A stretch of DNA of 64,000 nt from NCBI RefSeq assembly GCF_008831085.1, contig NZ_WBJY01000001.1, positions 806,001-870,000 of the forward strand, in the 5' to 3' direction. The DNA comes from Pseudoclavibacter endophyticus. Its GTDB lineage: Bacteria; Actinomycetota; Actinomycetes; Actinomycetales; Microbacteriaceae. The notes beneath the pieces were generated by a model that saw only the letters and a list, made by a program, of their open reading frames with translations, was not told the DNA's origin and made no database searches. The number at the start of each line of letters is the position of its first letter. The first letter of the stretch is position 1. Shown piece by piece: positions 51,599 through 60,319 of this stretch. The translations under genes were made by a program, and so were the position numbers.

Positions 51599-53284
51599 AT
51601 GGCAAATCAGAATGGAAACGAGGTCATCGTTCGCGGTGGGCGCGTCTACACCGCCGACGAGAACGGGCCGGCGTGGGCATCGGGCTTTCGCATCAGCAAT
51701 GGCGTCTTCACCGACGTCTGGGTGTCGCCGGGCGATGAACCCGCCACGGTGTCGGCAGGGGCCGACGTGCTCGACCTCGACGGAGCCGTCGTCGTCCCGG
51801 GCCTCTTCGATGCGCACGTGCATCCGTTCTTCGGTGGCAAGAAGATGCTCCGCCCATCCCTGGCGCTGCAACCCGTCGCCGGCCTCGACGAGATCCTTGC
51901 GGCCGTCGAGACCCGGGCTCGCGAGGCGCCGGACGGCGCGTGGATAACCGGTGGGAAGTGGAACGCGACGCTGACGCCGCAGCTCACGGCCGCGGCGCGT
52001 GAACGGCTTGACGCCGTCTCCTTCGGGCACCCGGTGATGCTCGGCGATGAGAGCGGCCACAACGGCTGGGTGAACAGCGCGGCCCTCGCGGCCGCCGGAT
52101 ATGCCGTGGACGGCAGCGAATCAGACGCCGGATTCGGCCGCGATGCCGACACGGGCGCTCCGACCGGCGTGCTGATGGAGCGCGCGCTCGACCCGGTCCG
52201 GCAGGCGGCGAACGCGGCGTCGCCAGACACGGTCGACGACCTCAAGGAGTACCTTCTCGCGGCGTGGGGCCTCTTCCACACGTTCGGTATCACGGCGATT
52301 CAAGATGCCATGACGGGTCTCCCCGAACTCCAGGCCTACGCGCAGCTCGCCGACGAGGGGCGGCTGCCCGGCTGGGTCTCGACGTGCCTCAGCATGGAGG
52401 GCATCATGGCCGGGCCCGACTTCGACCCCGCCGCGCTCGACGATTTCGCGCGCACGGTCGCCGCTGAGCGCATCCGCACCGACTTCACGAAGCTCGCGCT
52501 CGATGGCGTGCCGACAACGCGGACGGCGGGCATGTTGTGCCCCTATCTCCCCGATGACGAGCACGGCCACGACTACCACGGCATCGTGTATCGAACCGCC
52601 GACGAGCTCGCCGACGTGCTGCGGGGGTATCGCGCTGCAGGCCGCTCGACGAAGATCCACTGCGCGGGCGACTGGGCGGTGCGCGTGGCGATCGACGCGT
52701 TCGCCATGCTTCGCGCCGAGGGCTCGGACCTGAGCTACCACATCGCGCACGGCCAGTTCGTCGCGCCCGAGGATCGCAAGCGCATGGCTGAGTTCGACGT
52801 CGTCGCCGAGATCTCGCCGTACATCTGGTACCCGGGTCCCATTCCCTATTCGATCGCCGCCGTGCTTCCCGATGACGTCGCGTCGCGCATGCAGCCGAAT
52901 CGCGATCTTCTCGATCTCGGTGTGCTCGTCGCCGGGGGCTCCGACTGGTCGGTCGTGCCGATGCCGAACGCATGGGAGGGCATCGCAGGGCTCGTCACAC
53001 GCCGCGACCCCAATGGTGCGTTCGAGGGCTCGCTGTGGCCGGAGCAGGCGGTGACGCTCGAGGAAGCGCTCCGCATTTTCACGATCAACGGCGCCAAAGC
53101 GGCGCGGATGGACGACGTCGTGGGCTCGATCGAAGTCGGCAAGGCGGCGAACTTCGCGGTGCTGGACCGCGACCCGTTCGCGATCGACCCGATCGACATC
53201 GCGGCGACGCGAGCGTGGCGCACCTACGTCGCCGGCGAATGCGTGCACGAACTCCGTAACCCCCCGATCGATGGAGAGAAATGA
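51599..53284 (+). CDS. Amidohydrolase A (amidohydrolase-3 / YtcJ-like family)
   Basis: Protein of 561 residues from ATG 51599. Metal-dependent hydrolase fold: VVVPGLFDAHVHPFFGGKKM (HxH metal site near residue 80), ITGGKWNATLTPQ, SGHNGWVNSAALAAAGY, KIHCAGDWAVRVAIDAFAML, IAHGQFVAPEDRKRMAEFDV, the final metal Asp in VAGGSDWSVVPMPNAWEGIA and RIFTINGAKAARMDDVVGSI. The family hydrolyses C-N bonds (N-substituted formamides, amides, carbamates). It is a close paralogue of amidohydrolase B at 60320. The stop overlaps the next gene's ATG by 4 nt, so it is coupled to binding protein A. No signal peptide: cytoplasmic. Confidence 0.88.
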   Translation: MANQNGNEVIVRGGRVYTADENGPAWASGFRISNGVFTDVWVSPGDEPATVSAGADVLDLDGAVVVPGLFDAHVHPFFGGKKMLRPSLALQPVAGLDEILAAVETRAREAPDGAWITGGKWNATLTPQLTAAARERLDAVSFGHPVMLGDESGHNGWVNSAALAAAGYAVDGSESDAGFGRDADTGAPTGVLMERALDPVRQAANAASPDTVDDLKEYLLAAWGLFHTFGITAIQDAMTGLPELQAYAQLADEGRLPGWVSTCLSMEGIMAGPDFDPAALDDFARTVAAERIRTDFTKLALDGVPTTRTAGMLCPYLPDDEHGHDYHGIVYRTADELADVLRGYRAAGRSTKIHCAGDWAVRVAIDAFAMLRAEGSDLSYHIAHGQFVAPEDRKRMAEFDVVAEISPYIWYPGPIPYSIAAVLPDDVASRMQPNRDLLDLGVLVAGGSDWSVVPMPNAWEGIAGLVTRRDPNGAFEGSLWPEQAVTLEEALRIFTINGAKAARMDDVVGSIEVGKAANFAVLDRDPFAIDPIDIAATRAWRTYVAGECVHELRNPPIDGEK

Positions 53285-54816
53285 TGAGACGCACGTCGAA
53301 AACCCTCGGCCTCGGCCTCGCCGTCACGCTCACGCTGACCGCCTGCGGCGGGGGAGGTGAGACGGATGCCGCTGAGGGCGATGGCCCGACCGGCACGGTC
53401 ACGTTCGCGACCCTGTTCCAGCCGTCGTCGTGGGACCCGGCCATCGGGGACTTCATGGGAAACGCCTTCTACTACGGGCTCGTGTACGACACCGTGGTCG
53501 CACGCACGGCCGCCGGAGAGCTCGAGCCTGGGCTTGCCGAGTCGTGGACCTACGACGACGACCAGACGACGCTGACGCTCGAGCTCCGGCAGGGCGTGGC
53601 GTTCACCGACGGCACGCCCGTGGATGCCGACGCGATCGTGGCCAATCTTGAACACTACCGAGACGCCAACGGGCCGGGGACGGCCGAGCTCGCGCTCGTC
53701 GAGCGCATCGAAGCCGTCGACGGCGACACGGTGGAGGTCGGATTCACAGCCCCCGACCCGTCATTCGTCGAAGACCTCTCGTCGTACATCGGCTTCGTCG
53801 CGTCCCCAGCGGCGATCGAATCCGGCACGTTGGAGACCGATCCGGTCGGCTCGGGCCCGTACGTGCTCGACGCGGCGAACTCGACCAGCGGGTCGACGTG
53901 GACCTTCAACGCGAACCCCGAGACCTGGACGGAGCCGCCGTACGCGACGCTCGTCGCGTCCATCATGGACGCGACCGCCGCGCTGAACGCGCTGAAGGGC
54001 GGGCAGGCCGATCTCGCGATGCTGCTCGACCTGCAGGCCGCCGAGGAGGCCGAAGACAGCGGGTACGATCGCTCGCTGTTCGCGCCGAGCTCCCTCGGCA
54101 TCGCGTTCTTTGACCGCGACGGGACGATCGCGCCGGAAGTCGCCGACGTCCGCGTCCGGCAGGCGATCAATCACGCGATCGACGCCGAAGCGCTCATCAA
54201 CGCCTTCCTCGGGGGCACCGAGGTCGGCACGCCGGGCCGACAGCTCTTCGGGGCGTCCTCAGACGCCTTCGATGCTTCTCTCGACGACGCCTATCCCTTC
54301 GACCCTCAGCGCGCACGCGAGCTGCTCACCGAGGCCGGGTATCCGGACGGGTTCACGCTCACGATGCCCTACGTCCTGATATGGGGTCCGGGGGTTCCCG
54401 ATGCGATCCAGACGCAACTTGCCGAGGTCGGCATCACCGTCGAGTACGACCAACTGCCGCCGGAGGAGATCGGCCCCTCGATCAACTCGGGCAAGTACGC
54501 AGCGGCGCTCCAGTCGTTCGGGCTGTCGTCGAGCTGGATGACGATGACGCAGCAGGTCGACCCGGACGGGGCGTACAACCCCTTCTCGGTCGAGGACGCG
54601 ACGGCGATGGAGCTGATGACGGAGTATCAGTATGCCGACGAGGCCGACCGCCCGGCGATCGGGCAGGAGCTCAACGCGTACATGACTGAGCAGGCGTGGT
54701 CGAACGTATGGGGTCACGGCCACCCGTCGATCCTCTCCGACCCGGCGAAGATCACGCTGCCCGCAACGTCGGTCGGCTTTCCGCCCGTGTTTGAGTGGGT
54801 GCCGGCCGGTCACTAG
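53281..54816 (+). CDS. ABC transporter substrate-binding lipoprotein A (family 5)
   Basis: Protein of 511 residues. Signal peptide with lipobox LTLTAC (Cys 22), then the SBP_bac_5 fold of dipeptide/oligopeptide binding proteins: ESWTYDDDQTTLTLELRQGV, FTDGTPVDADAIVANLEHYR, PVGSGPYVLDAA, VRQAINHAIDAEALI and RARELLTEAGYPDGFTLTMP. ATG 53281 and ATG 53284 are both possible; GGAGAG precedes them. Coupled to amidohydrolase A. No permease or ATPase gene follows: the next gene is a TetR regulator. Paralogue of binding protein B at 62274. Confidence 0.9.
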   Translation: MMRRTSKTLGLGLAVTLTLTACGGGGETDAAEGDGPTGTVTFATLFQPSSWDPAIGDFMGNAFYYGLVYDTVVARTAAGELEPGLAESWTYDDDQTTLTLELRQGVAFTDGTPVDADAIVANLEHYRDANGPGTAELALVERIEAVDGDTVEVGFTAPDPSFVEDLSSYIGFVASPAAIESGTLETDPVGSGPYVLDAANSTSGSTWTFNANPETWTEPPYATLVASIMDATAALNALKGGQADLAMLLDLQAAEEAEDSGYDRSLFAPSSLGIAFFDRDGTIAPEVADVRVRQAINHAIDAEALINAFLGGTEVGTPGRQLFGASSDAFDASLDDAYPFDPQRARELLTEAGYPDGFTLTMPYVLIWGPGVPDAIQTQLAEVGITVEYDQLPPEEIGPSINSGKYAAALQSFGLSSSWMTMTQQVDPDGAYNPFSVEDATAMELMTEYQYADEADRPAIGQELNAYMTEQAWSNVWGHGHPSILSDPAKITLPATSVGFPPVFEWVPAGH

Positions 54817-54835
54817 CGCGCCCGCGCGTCGGCGT

Positions 54836-54865
54836 CGGTGCGCGTGGCATTCGGCCCGCGCACCG
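54836..54865 (+). terminator. Hairpin after binding protein A
   Basis: A 9-bp GC-rich stem (54836-54844 with 54857-54865) and 12-nt loop lie 20 nt after the stop. Plausible terminator separating the amidohydrolase A operon from TetR A. Confidence 0.4.
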
Positions 54866-54917
54866 GCGCCTTCACGCGCAGACCATTCGATCAACGGTGA
54901 TGTCAGAGGGGGGAGCG

Positions 54918-55610
54918 ATGGGCGAGGCACCGGATGCCGGGCGCGGGAACACCGACACGCGAGAACGCATTCTCGACGTCGCGCTCGAGGAGTTCGCCGC
55001 GCGCGGCGTCGCCGGGGTGCGGGTGCAGGCGATCGCCGATCGGGCGCGGGTGAGCGTGCGAATGATCTACTACTACTTCGGCAGCAAGCGCGGCCTGCAC
55101 GAGGCCGTGAGCACGCACGGCGTCCGCGGCAGCGATGCGAACCTCGACGGGGTGACGGCAACGGACGTCGCGGCGAACCCGTTGGCTGCACTGTTCGGGC
55201 GCCGCCGGGTCGATTCGGACTTTCTCCGGCTGATCCAGTGGGAGGAGCTCGAGACCGCCGGCACCGGTGAGCCGGTCGTTAACGAGGCCTACCGCGCCGA
55301 GCACGCCGAGAAACGCACCGAGCTCATCCGTTCGGCGCAGGCCGAGGGGCGGCTGCCCGCAGACCTGGACGCGCGGATGCTGTCGTTCGCGCTGCACGCC
55401 CTCATGCGCGCGCCGCTCGCGTTCCCCGGCCTCGCTCGGACCGCGACCGGCGCCGAGCCGCAGTCCGCCGAGTTCTCGGCACGGTACGAAGCGACGCTTT
55501 CGCACCTGAGCGCGGCCCTTCGCTCGCGCACCGGCGCCGACGCGGAGGAGCCTGCGCGCGGGGAGGGGCAGACCGAGGGCGCGGACGCAGCGCGTGAAGC
55601 GAACGCGTGA
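54918..55610 (+). CDS. TetR/AcrR family regulator A
   Basis: Protein of 230 residues from ATG 54918, which has a strong GGGGGGAG 3-5 nt upstream; ATG 54900 is in frame. The N-terminal HTH is typical: RERILDVALEEFAARGVAGV, RVQAIADRARVSVRMIYYYF, GSKRGLHEAV. It is clearly homologous over its length to TetR B at 58811 (RMIYY, LFG, WEELE). It overlaps the following exporter gene by 4 nt, so it likely controls that efflux pump. Confidence 0.9.
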   Translation: MGEAPDAGRGNTDTRERILDVALEEFAARGVAGVRVQAIADRARVSVRMIYYYFGSKRGLHEAVSTHGVRGSDANLDGVTATDVAANPLAALFGRRRVDSDFLRLIQWEELETAGTGEPVVNEAYRAEHAEKRTELIRSAQAEGRLPADLDARMLSFALHALMRAPLAFPGLARTATGAEPQSAEFSARYEATLSHLSAALRSRTGADAEEPARGEGQTEGADAAREANA

Positions 55611-57043
55611 CGGGCGATTCCAGTTCGGCCTGGCGCGGCGCGGGCTGGTTCACGCCGAAGCGGGCGTCCGTCGCCGTGTACATGCTCTGCATGTTCCTGA
55701 ACCTGCTCGACACGTCGAGCATCAACGTCGCCCTGGTGGCGATCGGCCGCTCGTTCGAGGTGCCGGCCTCGCACACCTCGGTCATCAACCTCGGCTATCT
55801 CGTGACGGTCGCCGTTCTGATCCCCATGTCGGGATGGCTGGGGGAGCGCTACGGAACGATCCGCGTCATCCAGTTCAGTCTTGCCGTGTTCGTGTGCGGC
55901 GCGGTCGTCAGCGCGACGGCACAGGATCTCACGTGGCTCACGGCCGGCCGCGTCGTGCAGGGCATCGGCGGTGGTGGTCTCGCGCCGCTCGCGATGGGGC
56001 TGCTCTATCGCAATTTCCCGCGAACCGAACGCCTTCGCATCGGCGTCCTCACGAGCATCCCCATCGCCTTCGCACCCGCACTCGGGCCCGTCGTCGGCGG
56101 GATGTTCGTCGAGTTCTTCAACTGGCGCGGCATTTTTCTGCTGAATCTGCCCATGTGCCTGCTCGCGATGGTCATCGCCTGGCGGTTCGCCCGCGAGCCC
56201 GACGAGCGGCAGGAGCGGCGCATCGATCTCGCGGGCGCCGCGATGACGATCGTCGGCTTCGGCGGCCTCGCATACGCCCTCAACAGCCTCTCGCGGGGCG
56301 ATGCAAGTGCCATGACGCTCGGCACGCTGGGCGGATCGGCCCTCGTCATCGCCGCGCTCGTTGCCCTCGAGCTCAGGCTGGGGGAGCGCGCCTTCCTCGA
56401 CGTTTCGCTCCTTCGCTCGCCGGTGTACGCGAGGTGCGTGCTGATCCTCGCCCTCAGCTTCCTCGCGTTCCAGGGCTTCAGCTTCGCGCTGCCACTCCTC
56501 CTGCAGACCCAGCTCGGGCTTGCGGCCCTCGCCGCCGGGATCGTCACGACGTGCCAGGCGGCCGGTCCGGTGATCGGCGGACGCATCGGGCAGCGCCTGC
56601 TGATGCGGGTCGGCGCCAACGCGATGTTCTGCGGCTCGCAACTGGCCATGGTGGTGTGCCTCGCCGGCGTCGTCGCCGGGTTCGCGGGTGGGATGGTGTG
56701 GCTGGTCGCCGTCGCGACGGCCGTCTACGGTGCGGGCGGTTTCGTGTCGACCCTCACCTCGCAGACGGTCGGCTTCTCCTCGATCCCGCAACGCAACCTC
56801 GGGGATGCGTCGAGCCTGTTGCAGTCGACGAGGCAGCTGTCCGGGGTGGCGGGCATCGCCGCCGCCGCCGGCATGATGGCGGCGGTCGGCGCCTCGAGTC
56901 AGACGGCGGCGGGCGCCGCATCGCCAGGGAACGCGACGTCGACCGCCCTCGCCGTCTTCGGCGCGCTCGCTGCCGCTCACCTCGCCGCCGCGATCTTCGC
57001 GCGCTTCACGCGCCTCCTTCCTGTCCCGGGGCGCGACGATTGA
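55607..57043 (+). CDS. MFS transporter, DHA2 (14-helix) family
   Basis: Protein of 478 residues from GTG 55607, coupled to TetR A (GTGA overlap). Family features: LNLLDTSSINVALVAIGRSF (motif D1), GWLGERYGTIRVIQFSLAVF (motif A), GRVVQGIGGGGLAPLAMGLL (motif B), APALGPVVGGMFVEFFNWRG (motif C), PQRNLGDASSLLQSTRQLSG. About 13-14 helices. A proton-driven drug or metabolite exporter, probably protecting against the substrate or a product of the hydrolase island. Confidence 0.9.
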   Translation: MTGDSSSAWRGAGWFTPKRASVAVYMLCMFLNLLDTSSINVALVAIGRSFEVPASHTSVINLGYLVTVAVLIPMSGWLGERYGTIRVIQFSLAVFVCGAVVSATAQDLTWLTAGRVVQGIGGGGLAPLAMGLLYRNFPRTERLRIGVLTSIPIAFAPALGPVVGGMFVEFFNWRGIFLLNLPMCLLAMVIAWRFAREPDERQERRIDLAGAAMTIVGFGGLAYALNSLSRGDASAMTLGTLGGSALVIAALVALELRLGERAFLDVSLLRSPVYARCVLILALSFLAFQGFSFALPLLLQTQLGLAALAAGIVTTCQAAGPVIGGRIGQRLLMRVGANAMFCGSQLAMVVCLAGVVAGFAGGMVWLVAVATAVYGAGGFVSTLTSQTVGFSSIPQRNLGDASSLLQSTRQLSGVAGIAAAAGMMAAVGASSQTAAGAASPGNATSTALAVFGALAAAHLAAAIFARFTRLLPVPGRDD

Positions 57044-57129
57044 CGCGCCGCTCGATCGACCCGTGACGGCATCCGCGTTGCCCGGTCCGCACAACCCCCT
57101 CCATCCACCCCGAAGAATCGGAGCAGCAC

Positions 57130-58767
57130 ATGTCAGGCACTTACGTCTTCACCGGACCTCACGGCGAGCGCATCGAGCCGAGCGCCGTCGTCGAAACGCA
57201 TCTCGGACCGGTGCAGGGGCTCGTCGTCGACGGCATCCACCGGTTTCTCGGCATGAGGTACGCAGCAGCGCCGACGGGGCTGCGGCGCTTCACGCCCCCG
57301 GTCGACCCGCGGCCGTGGACTGAGACCGCCGAAGCGATCCACTACGGCGCACCGGCCATGCAGGGCGTACGTGGGCCGGAAACGGCCCCGCGCAGCGACT
57401 TCGCGCTCACCCAGATGGTCGTCATGCCGATCGGCGGCCTCGTGAAGATCAATAGCGAGGACTGCCTCTGGCTGAACGTGTGGACGCCGGCGACCGACGG
57501 CGCGAAGCGGCCGGTGCTGTTCTGGATTCACGGCGGCGGGTTCGCCTACGGCGCCGGCAGTGAGCCGCTCTACGACGGCGCCAGGCTGGCTGCGCGGGGA
57601 GACGCCGTGATCGTGACGGTCAATCACCGGCTGAACCTGTTCGGATATCTCAACCTCGTCGGGACGCACCCGCACTACGACGACGCCGTCAACGTCGGCC
57701 AGCAAGACCTCGTGCACGCCCTGAGCTGGGTCCGCACGAACATCGCGGCATTCGGGGGAGACCCGGACAACGTGACGATCGCGGGCGAGTCCGGCGGTGC
57801 CGCGAAGGTCAACGCGCTCATGGCCATGCCGTCGGCGACGGGGCTGTTTCACAAGGCGATCATGCAGTCGGGCGCGCATGCGCGACTTCGCGAGGGCGAC
57901 GCGATACGTGGGGTAACCGACAGGATCCTCGCGGCGGCGGGCGTCGATGAGGTGACGCCGGAGGCCCTCGCGGCGCTCCCGGCAACGGAGCTGCTCGAAT
58001 CGACGATCATCTCGTATGAGGCGCAGGGTGACGTCGAGGTGGAACGCATCCGGGCCGCGAGCGCCTTTCAGGAGGACCTCGCGCAACTGCTCGGCCCGAC
58101 GCGCGACGGCGTCATCGTGCCGGCGCACCCGTATGACGACGGCACGGCCTCCGGGATCATCTCGGACGTGCCCGTCCTCATGGGATGGATGAAGGACGAG
58201 TGGAACCTCATGCTCGTCGAACGCGACCCGGGATTCGTGCGCATGAGCGAATCGGACTTCCTCGCGGCCGCCTCGACGATGTTCGGTGCTACCGCGGACC
58301 GGGTCGTCGACGCGCTCCGGCGCGCCTTTCCCGACTATTCACCCGGGCACCTGTCTTCGGCGATGGTGTCGGTGCAGATGATCCGCGACTACAAGCGCAT
58401 CGCCGATATGAAGTCGCTGGGGGACGCTCCCGTGTATTGCTATCAGGTCGAGTGGGAGACGCCCGTCGGTGACGGCATTTACCGGACGACGCATGCGCTC
58501 GATCTGCCGCTCGTGTTCGACAACGTCGACCGCGCCCGCGCGTTCGTGGGGGAGGGCGATGAGCCACAGCTCCTCGCGGATCAGATGAGCGAGGCGTGGC
58601 TCGCGTTCATGCGCACGGGCAGCCCGGACCACTCAGGCATTCCCACGTGGCCGACGTGGGAGCCGAATGCCCGATCCGCGATGGCATTCGACGTCACGAG
58701 CCGGGTGACCGAGAATCCGTTCGGGGAATTGGATGAGCTGACGGAAGGGTCGCGCCTTCAGTTCTGA
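57130..58767 (+). CDS. Type-B carboxylesterase
   Basis: Protein of 545 residues from ATG 57130 (GGAGCA upstream). Carboxylesterase-B features: GPVQGLVVDGIHRFLGMRYA, SEDCLWLNVWTPA, oxyanion HGGGFAYGAGS (about 135), nucleophile elbow VTIAGESGGAAKVNALMAMP (Ser near 220; the usual GESAG is GESGG), and a late His in TTHALDLPLVFDNVDRARAF. No signal peptide, so intracellular. It hydrolyses esters, and relatives cleave carbamate herbicides. It stands between MFS and TetR B and fits a catabolic role. Confidence 0.9.
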   Translation: MSGTYVFTGPHGERIEPSAVVETHLGPVQGLVVDGIHRFLGMRYAAAPTGLRRFTPPVDPRPWTETAEAIHYGAPAMQGVRGPETAPRSDFALTQMVVMPIGGLVKINSEDCLWLNVWTPATDGAKRPVLFWIHGGGFAYGAGSEPLYDGARLAARGDAVIVTVNHRLNLFGYLNLVGTHPHYDDAVNVGQQDLVHALSWVRTNIAAFGGDPDNVTIAGESGGAAKVNALMAMPSATGLFHKAIMQSGAHARLREGDAIRGVTDRILAAAGVDEVTPEALAALPATELLESTIISYEAQGDVEVERIRAASAFQEDLAQLLGPTRDGVIVPAHPYDDGTASGIISDVPVLMGWMKDEWNLMLVERDPGFVRMSESDFLAAASTMFGATADRVVDALRRAFPDYSPGHLSSAMVSVQMIRDYKRIADMKSLGDAPVYCYQVEWETPVGDGIYRTTHALDLPLVFDNVDRARAFVGEGDEPQLLADQMSEAWLAFMRTGSPDHSGIPTWPTWEPNARSAMAFDVTSRVTENPFGELDELTEGSRLQF

Positions 58768-58795
58768 TCATCGAACTCGAAGTCGGAGCCGCTGG

Positions 58796-58801
58796 TACGA
58801 T
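58796..58801 (+). promoter_or_regulatory. -10 box of probable leaderless tetR B promoter
   Basis: TACGAT ends 9 nt before ATG 58811; no ribosome binding site is visible. Confidence 0.5.
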
Positions 58802-58810
58802 CGGGCGAAT

Positions 58811-59431
58811 ATGGAAACGGACGAGGGGTCGACCCGTAAGCGGATTCTCGAAGCCGCACTCGATGAATTCGCGATGAAGGGCATTGCGGGAGCGAGAGTC
58901 GAAACGATCGCGAAGCGCGCCGGGGCCAACGTTCGCATGATCTATTACTGGTTCGACAACAAGCGGGGCCTCTACGAAGCGGTGAACGCGTACGTGATCA
59001 GCGCGAACGATGACTCGCTCGAGGGGGTGTCGATCGACGATGTCGCGGCCGACCCGTTCCGGGCCCTCTTCGGGACGAAGACGCCGAACCCGAGGTTCAT
59101 CCGCCTCCTCGAGTGGGAGGAGCTCGAGAGTGCCACGACCGACGCCGACCTCGCCAACTTCGGCGAGCGCCGGAGCCAGGCCGAGGCGCGTATCGAACTG
59201 CTGCGAGCCGCGCAGGCGGCCGGCAGGCTTCCGGCCGAGATCGACGCGGCCATGCTGTACTTCGTGATGCACGCGCTCACCAGGGCGCCGTACGCCTTCC
59301 CCTCGCTGGCAAGGTATGCGACGGGGATCGACCCGGAGAGTGCGGAGTTCGCGGAGGAGTTCGGTGCGTTCTTGACGGTGCTCGGCCGCCTCGTTGCCGG
59401 GGGTGGCGACGCGCCCGCCGAGACGCAGTAA
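58811..59431 (+). CDS. TetR/AcrR family regulator B
   Basis: Protein of 206 residues from ATG 58811. HTH region RKRILEAALDEFAMKGIAGA, RVETIAKRAGANVRMIYYWF, DNKRGLYEAV. The C-terminal ligand domain shares FxRLLEWEELE, the LPAEIDAAMLYFVMHAL pattern and AYAFPSLAR-like text with TetR A. Convergent with the alpha/beta hydrolase gene (25 nt). It is a candidate to bind the ATTGAGC-N4-GCTCAAT sites near 62050 and 62180. Confidence 0.9.
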   Translation: METDEGSTRKRILEAALDEFAMKGIAGARVETIAKRAGANVRMIYYWFDNKRGLYEAVNAYVISANDDSLEGVSIDDVAADPFRALFGTKTPNPRFIRLLEWEELESATTDADLANFGERRSQAEARIELLRAAQAAGRLPAEIDAAMLYFVMHALTRAPYAFPSLARYATGIDPESAEFAEEFGAFLTVLGRLVAGGGDAPAETQ

Positions 59432-59456
59432 TGCGAACGCGCCGGCGACGGTTCGA

Positions 59457-60176
59457 CTACGCGACGTCGGCGACGTTCGGCCGCGTCTCGCGGGCGCTGC
59501 GGTCGATGAGCTCGCTCAACCCCTGCGGGTCGCTGTCCATGACACCGTGCTCCGAATCGACGCCGACGACCGTCCACCCGAGTGCAGCGGCCCGCTCGGC
59601 GCAGCGCCGGTTCATCGACCACCTGGTGGCCTCGATGTAGGTGTTCGGTCGGCTCGTGAAGAGCGGCCCGAGCTTGACGCGATCCCAGTGGCAGTTGATC
59701 GGCATGGGCGAGAAGCGCGGATTGCCGGCGGCCCACGGCGGCACCTGCAGGTCGGGAGCGTCTAGGGGCTTCTCCGGCTGCGCGTGCAACTCGGCGACCT
59801 CTGGCGGCAGCGTGTCGGTGCCGACGTGCGCGTAGACGTCGTGCATCGACTCGCCGTCCTCGGGGAGGGCCGCGTCGAGCAGGATGCCGGACCGCACGCG
59901 CTCGACCGCATCGCGCCCTAGCCCCGCCAGCACCATGCCGCCGTAGCTGAAGCCGAGGATGACGGCATCGGTGATGTCGTCGTAGTACAGCACGTTCTCG
60001 ATGTCGGTGATGTGCGTCTGGAGCCCCACGTGGGGCCCGCGCAGGTGGGTTCGCTCGCCGACGCCGGTGAGGGTCGGCGTCCACACGGCGTGGCCCTTCT
60101 CGCGGAGCAGCGCCGCAACGGTGTTCCACATGAACCCGCCGGCGTACGTGCCGTGAACCAGGATGATATTTGACAT
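59457..60176 (-). CDS. Alpha/beta hydrolase (esterase, methylesterase-like)
   Basis: Protein of 239 residues from ATG 60176 (GGAGG upstream). NIILVHGTYAGGFMWNTVAA gives the oxyanion HG, VILGFSYGGMVLAGL the nucleophile Ser 77, and VVGVDSEHGVMDSDPQGLSE the late catalytic His. The TPTLTGVGERTHL segment is shared with plant hydroxynitrile-lyase/methylesterase-like bacterial enzymes. Soluble. It is divergent from amidohydrolase B, with a GTAAA-N2-TTTAC site 11 nt upstream of its start, so the two are probably co-regulated. Confidence 0.88.
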   Translation of the reverse strand: MSNIILVHGTYAGGFMWNTVAALLREKGHAVWTPTLTGVGERTHLRGPHVGLQTHITDIENVLYYDDITDAVILGFSYGGMVLAGLGRDAVERVRSGILLDAALPEDGESMHDVYAHVGTDTLPPEVAELHAQPEKPLDAPDLQVPPWAAGNPRFSPMPINCHWDRVKLGPLFTSRPNTYIEATRWSMNRRCAERAAALGWTVVGVDSEHGVMDSDPQGLSELIDRSARETRPNVADVA

Positions 60177-60186
60177 CGAGGCCTCC

Positions 60187-60205
60187 GTAAAGATTTACTT
60201 AATTC
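60187..60205. promoter_or_regulatory. GTAAA-N2-TTTAC operator candidate, copy 2
   Basis: GTAAAGATTTACTTAATTC, 17 of 19 bases identical to copy 1 at 51445. It lies between the divergent alpha/beta hydrolase and amidohydrolase B genes. A -35-like TTTACT (60194-60199) stands 17 nt before CATTCT (60217-60222) towards amidohydrolase B, the same geometry as copy 1. Confidence 0.6.
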
Positions 60206-60319
60206 TCATTCGGTGGCATTCTGTCACACGGGCGCCACTCGATGGCGTCGGCTGCAGCGGCGATCGTCATGGCGACTGACGTCAGCGCAGCGATCGAGAG
60301 CGACAATGGGGAGCGCGAT

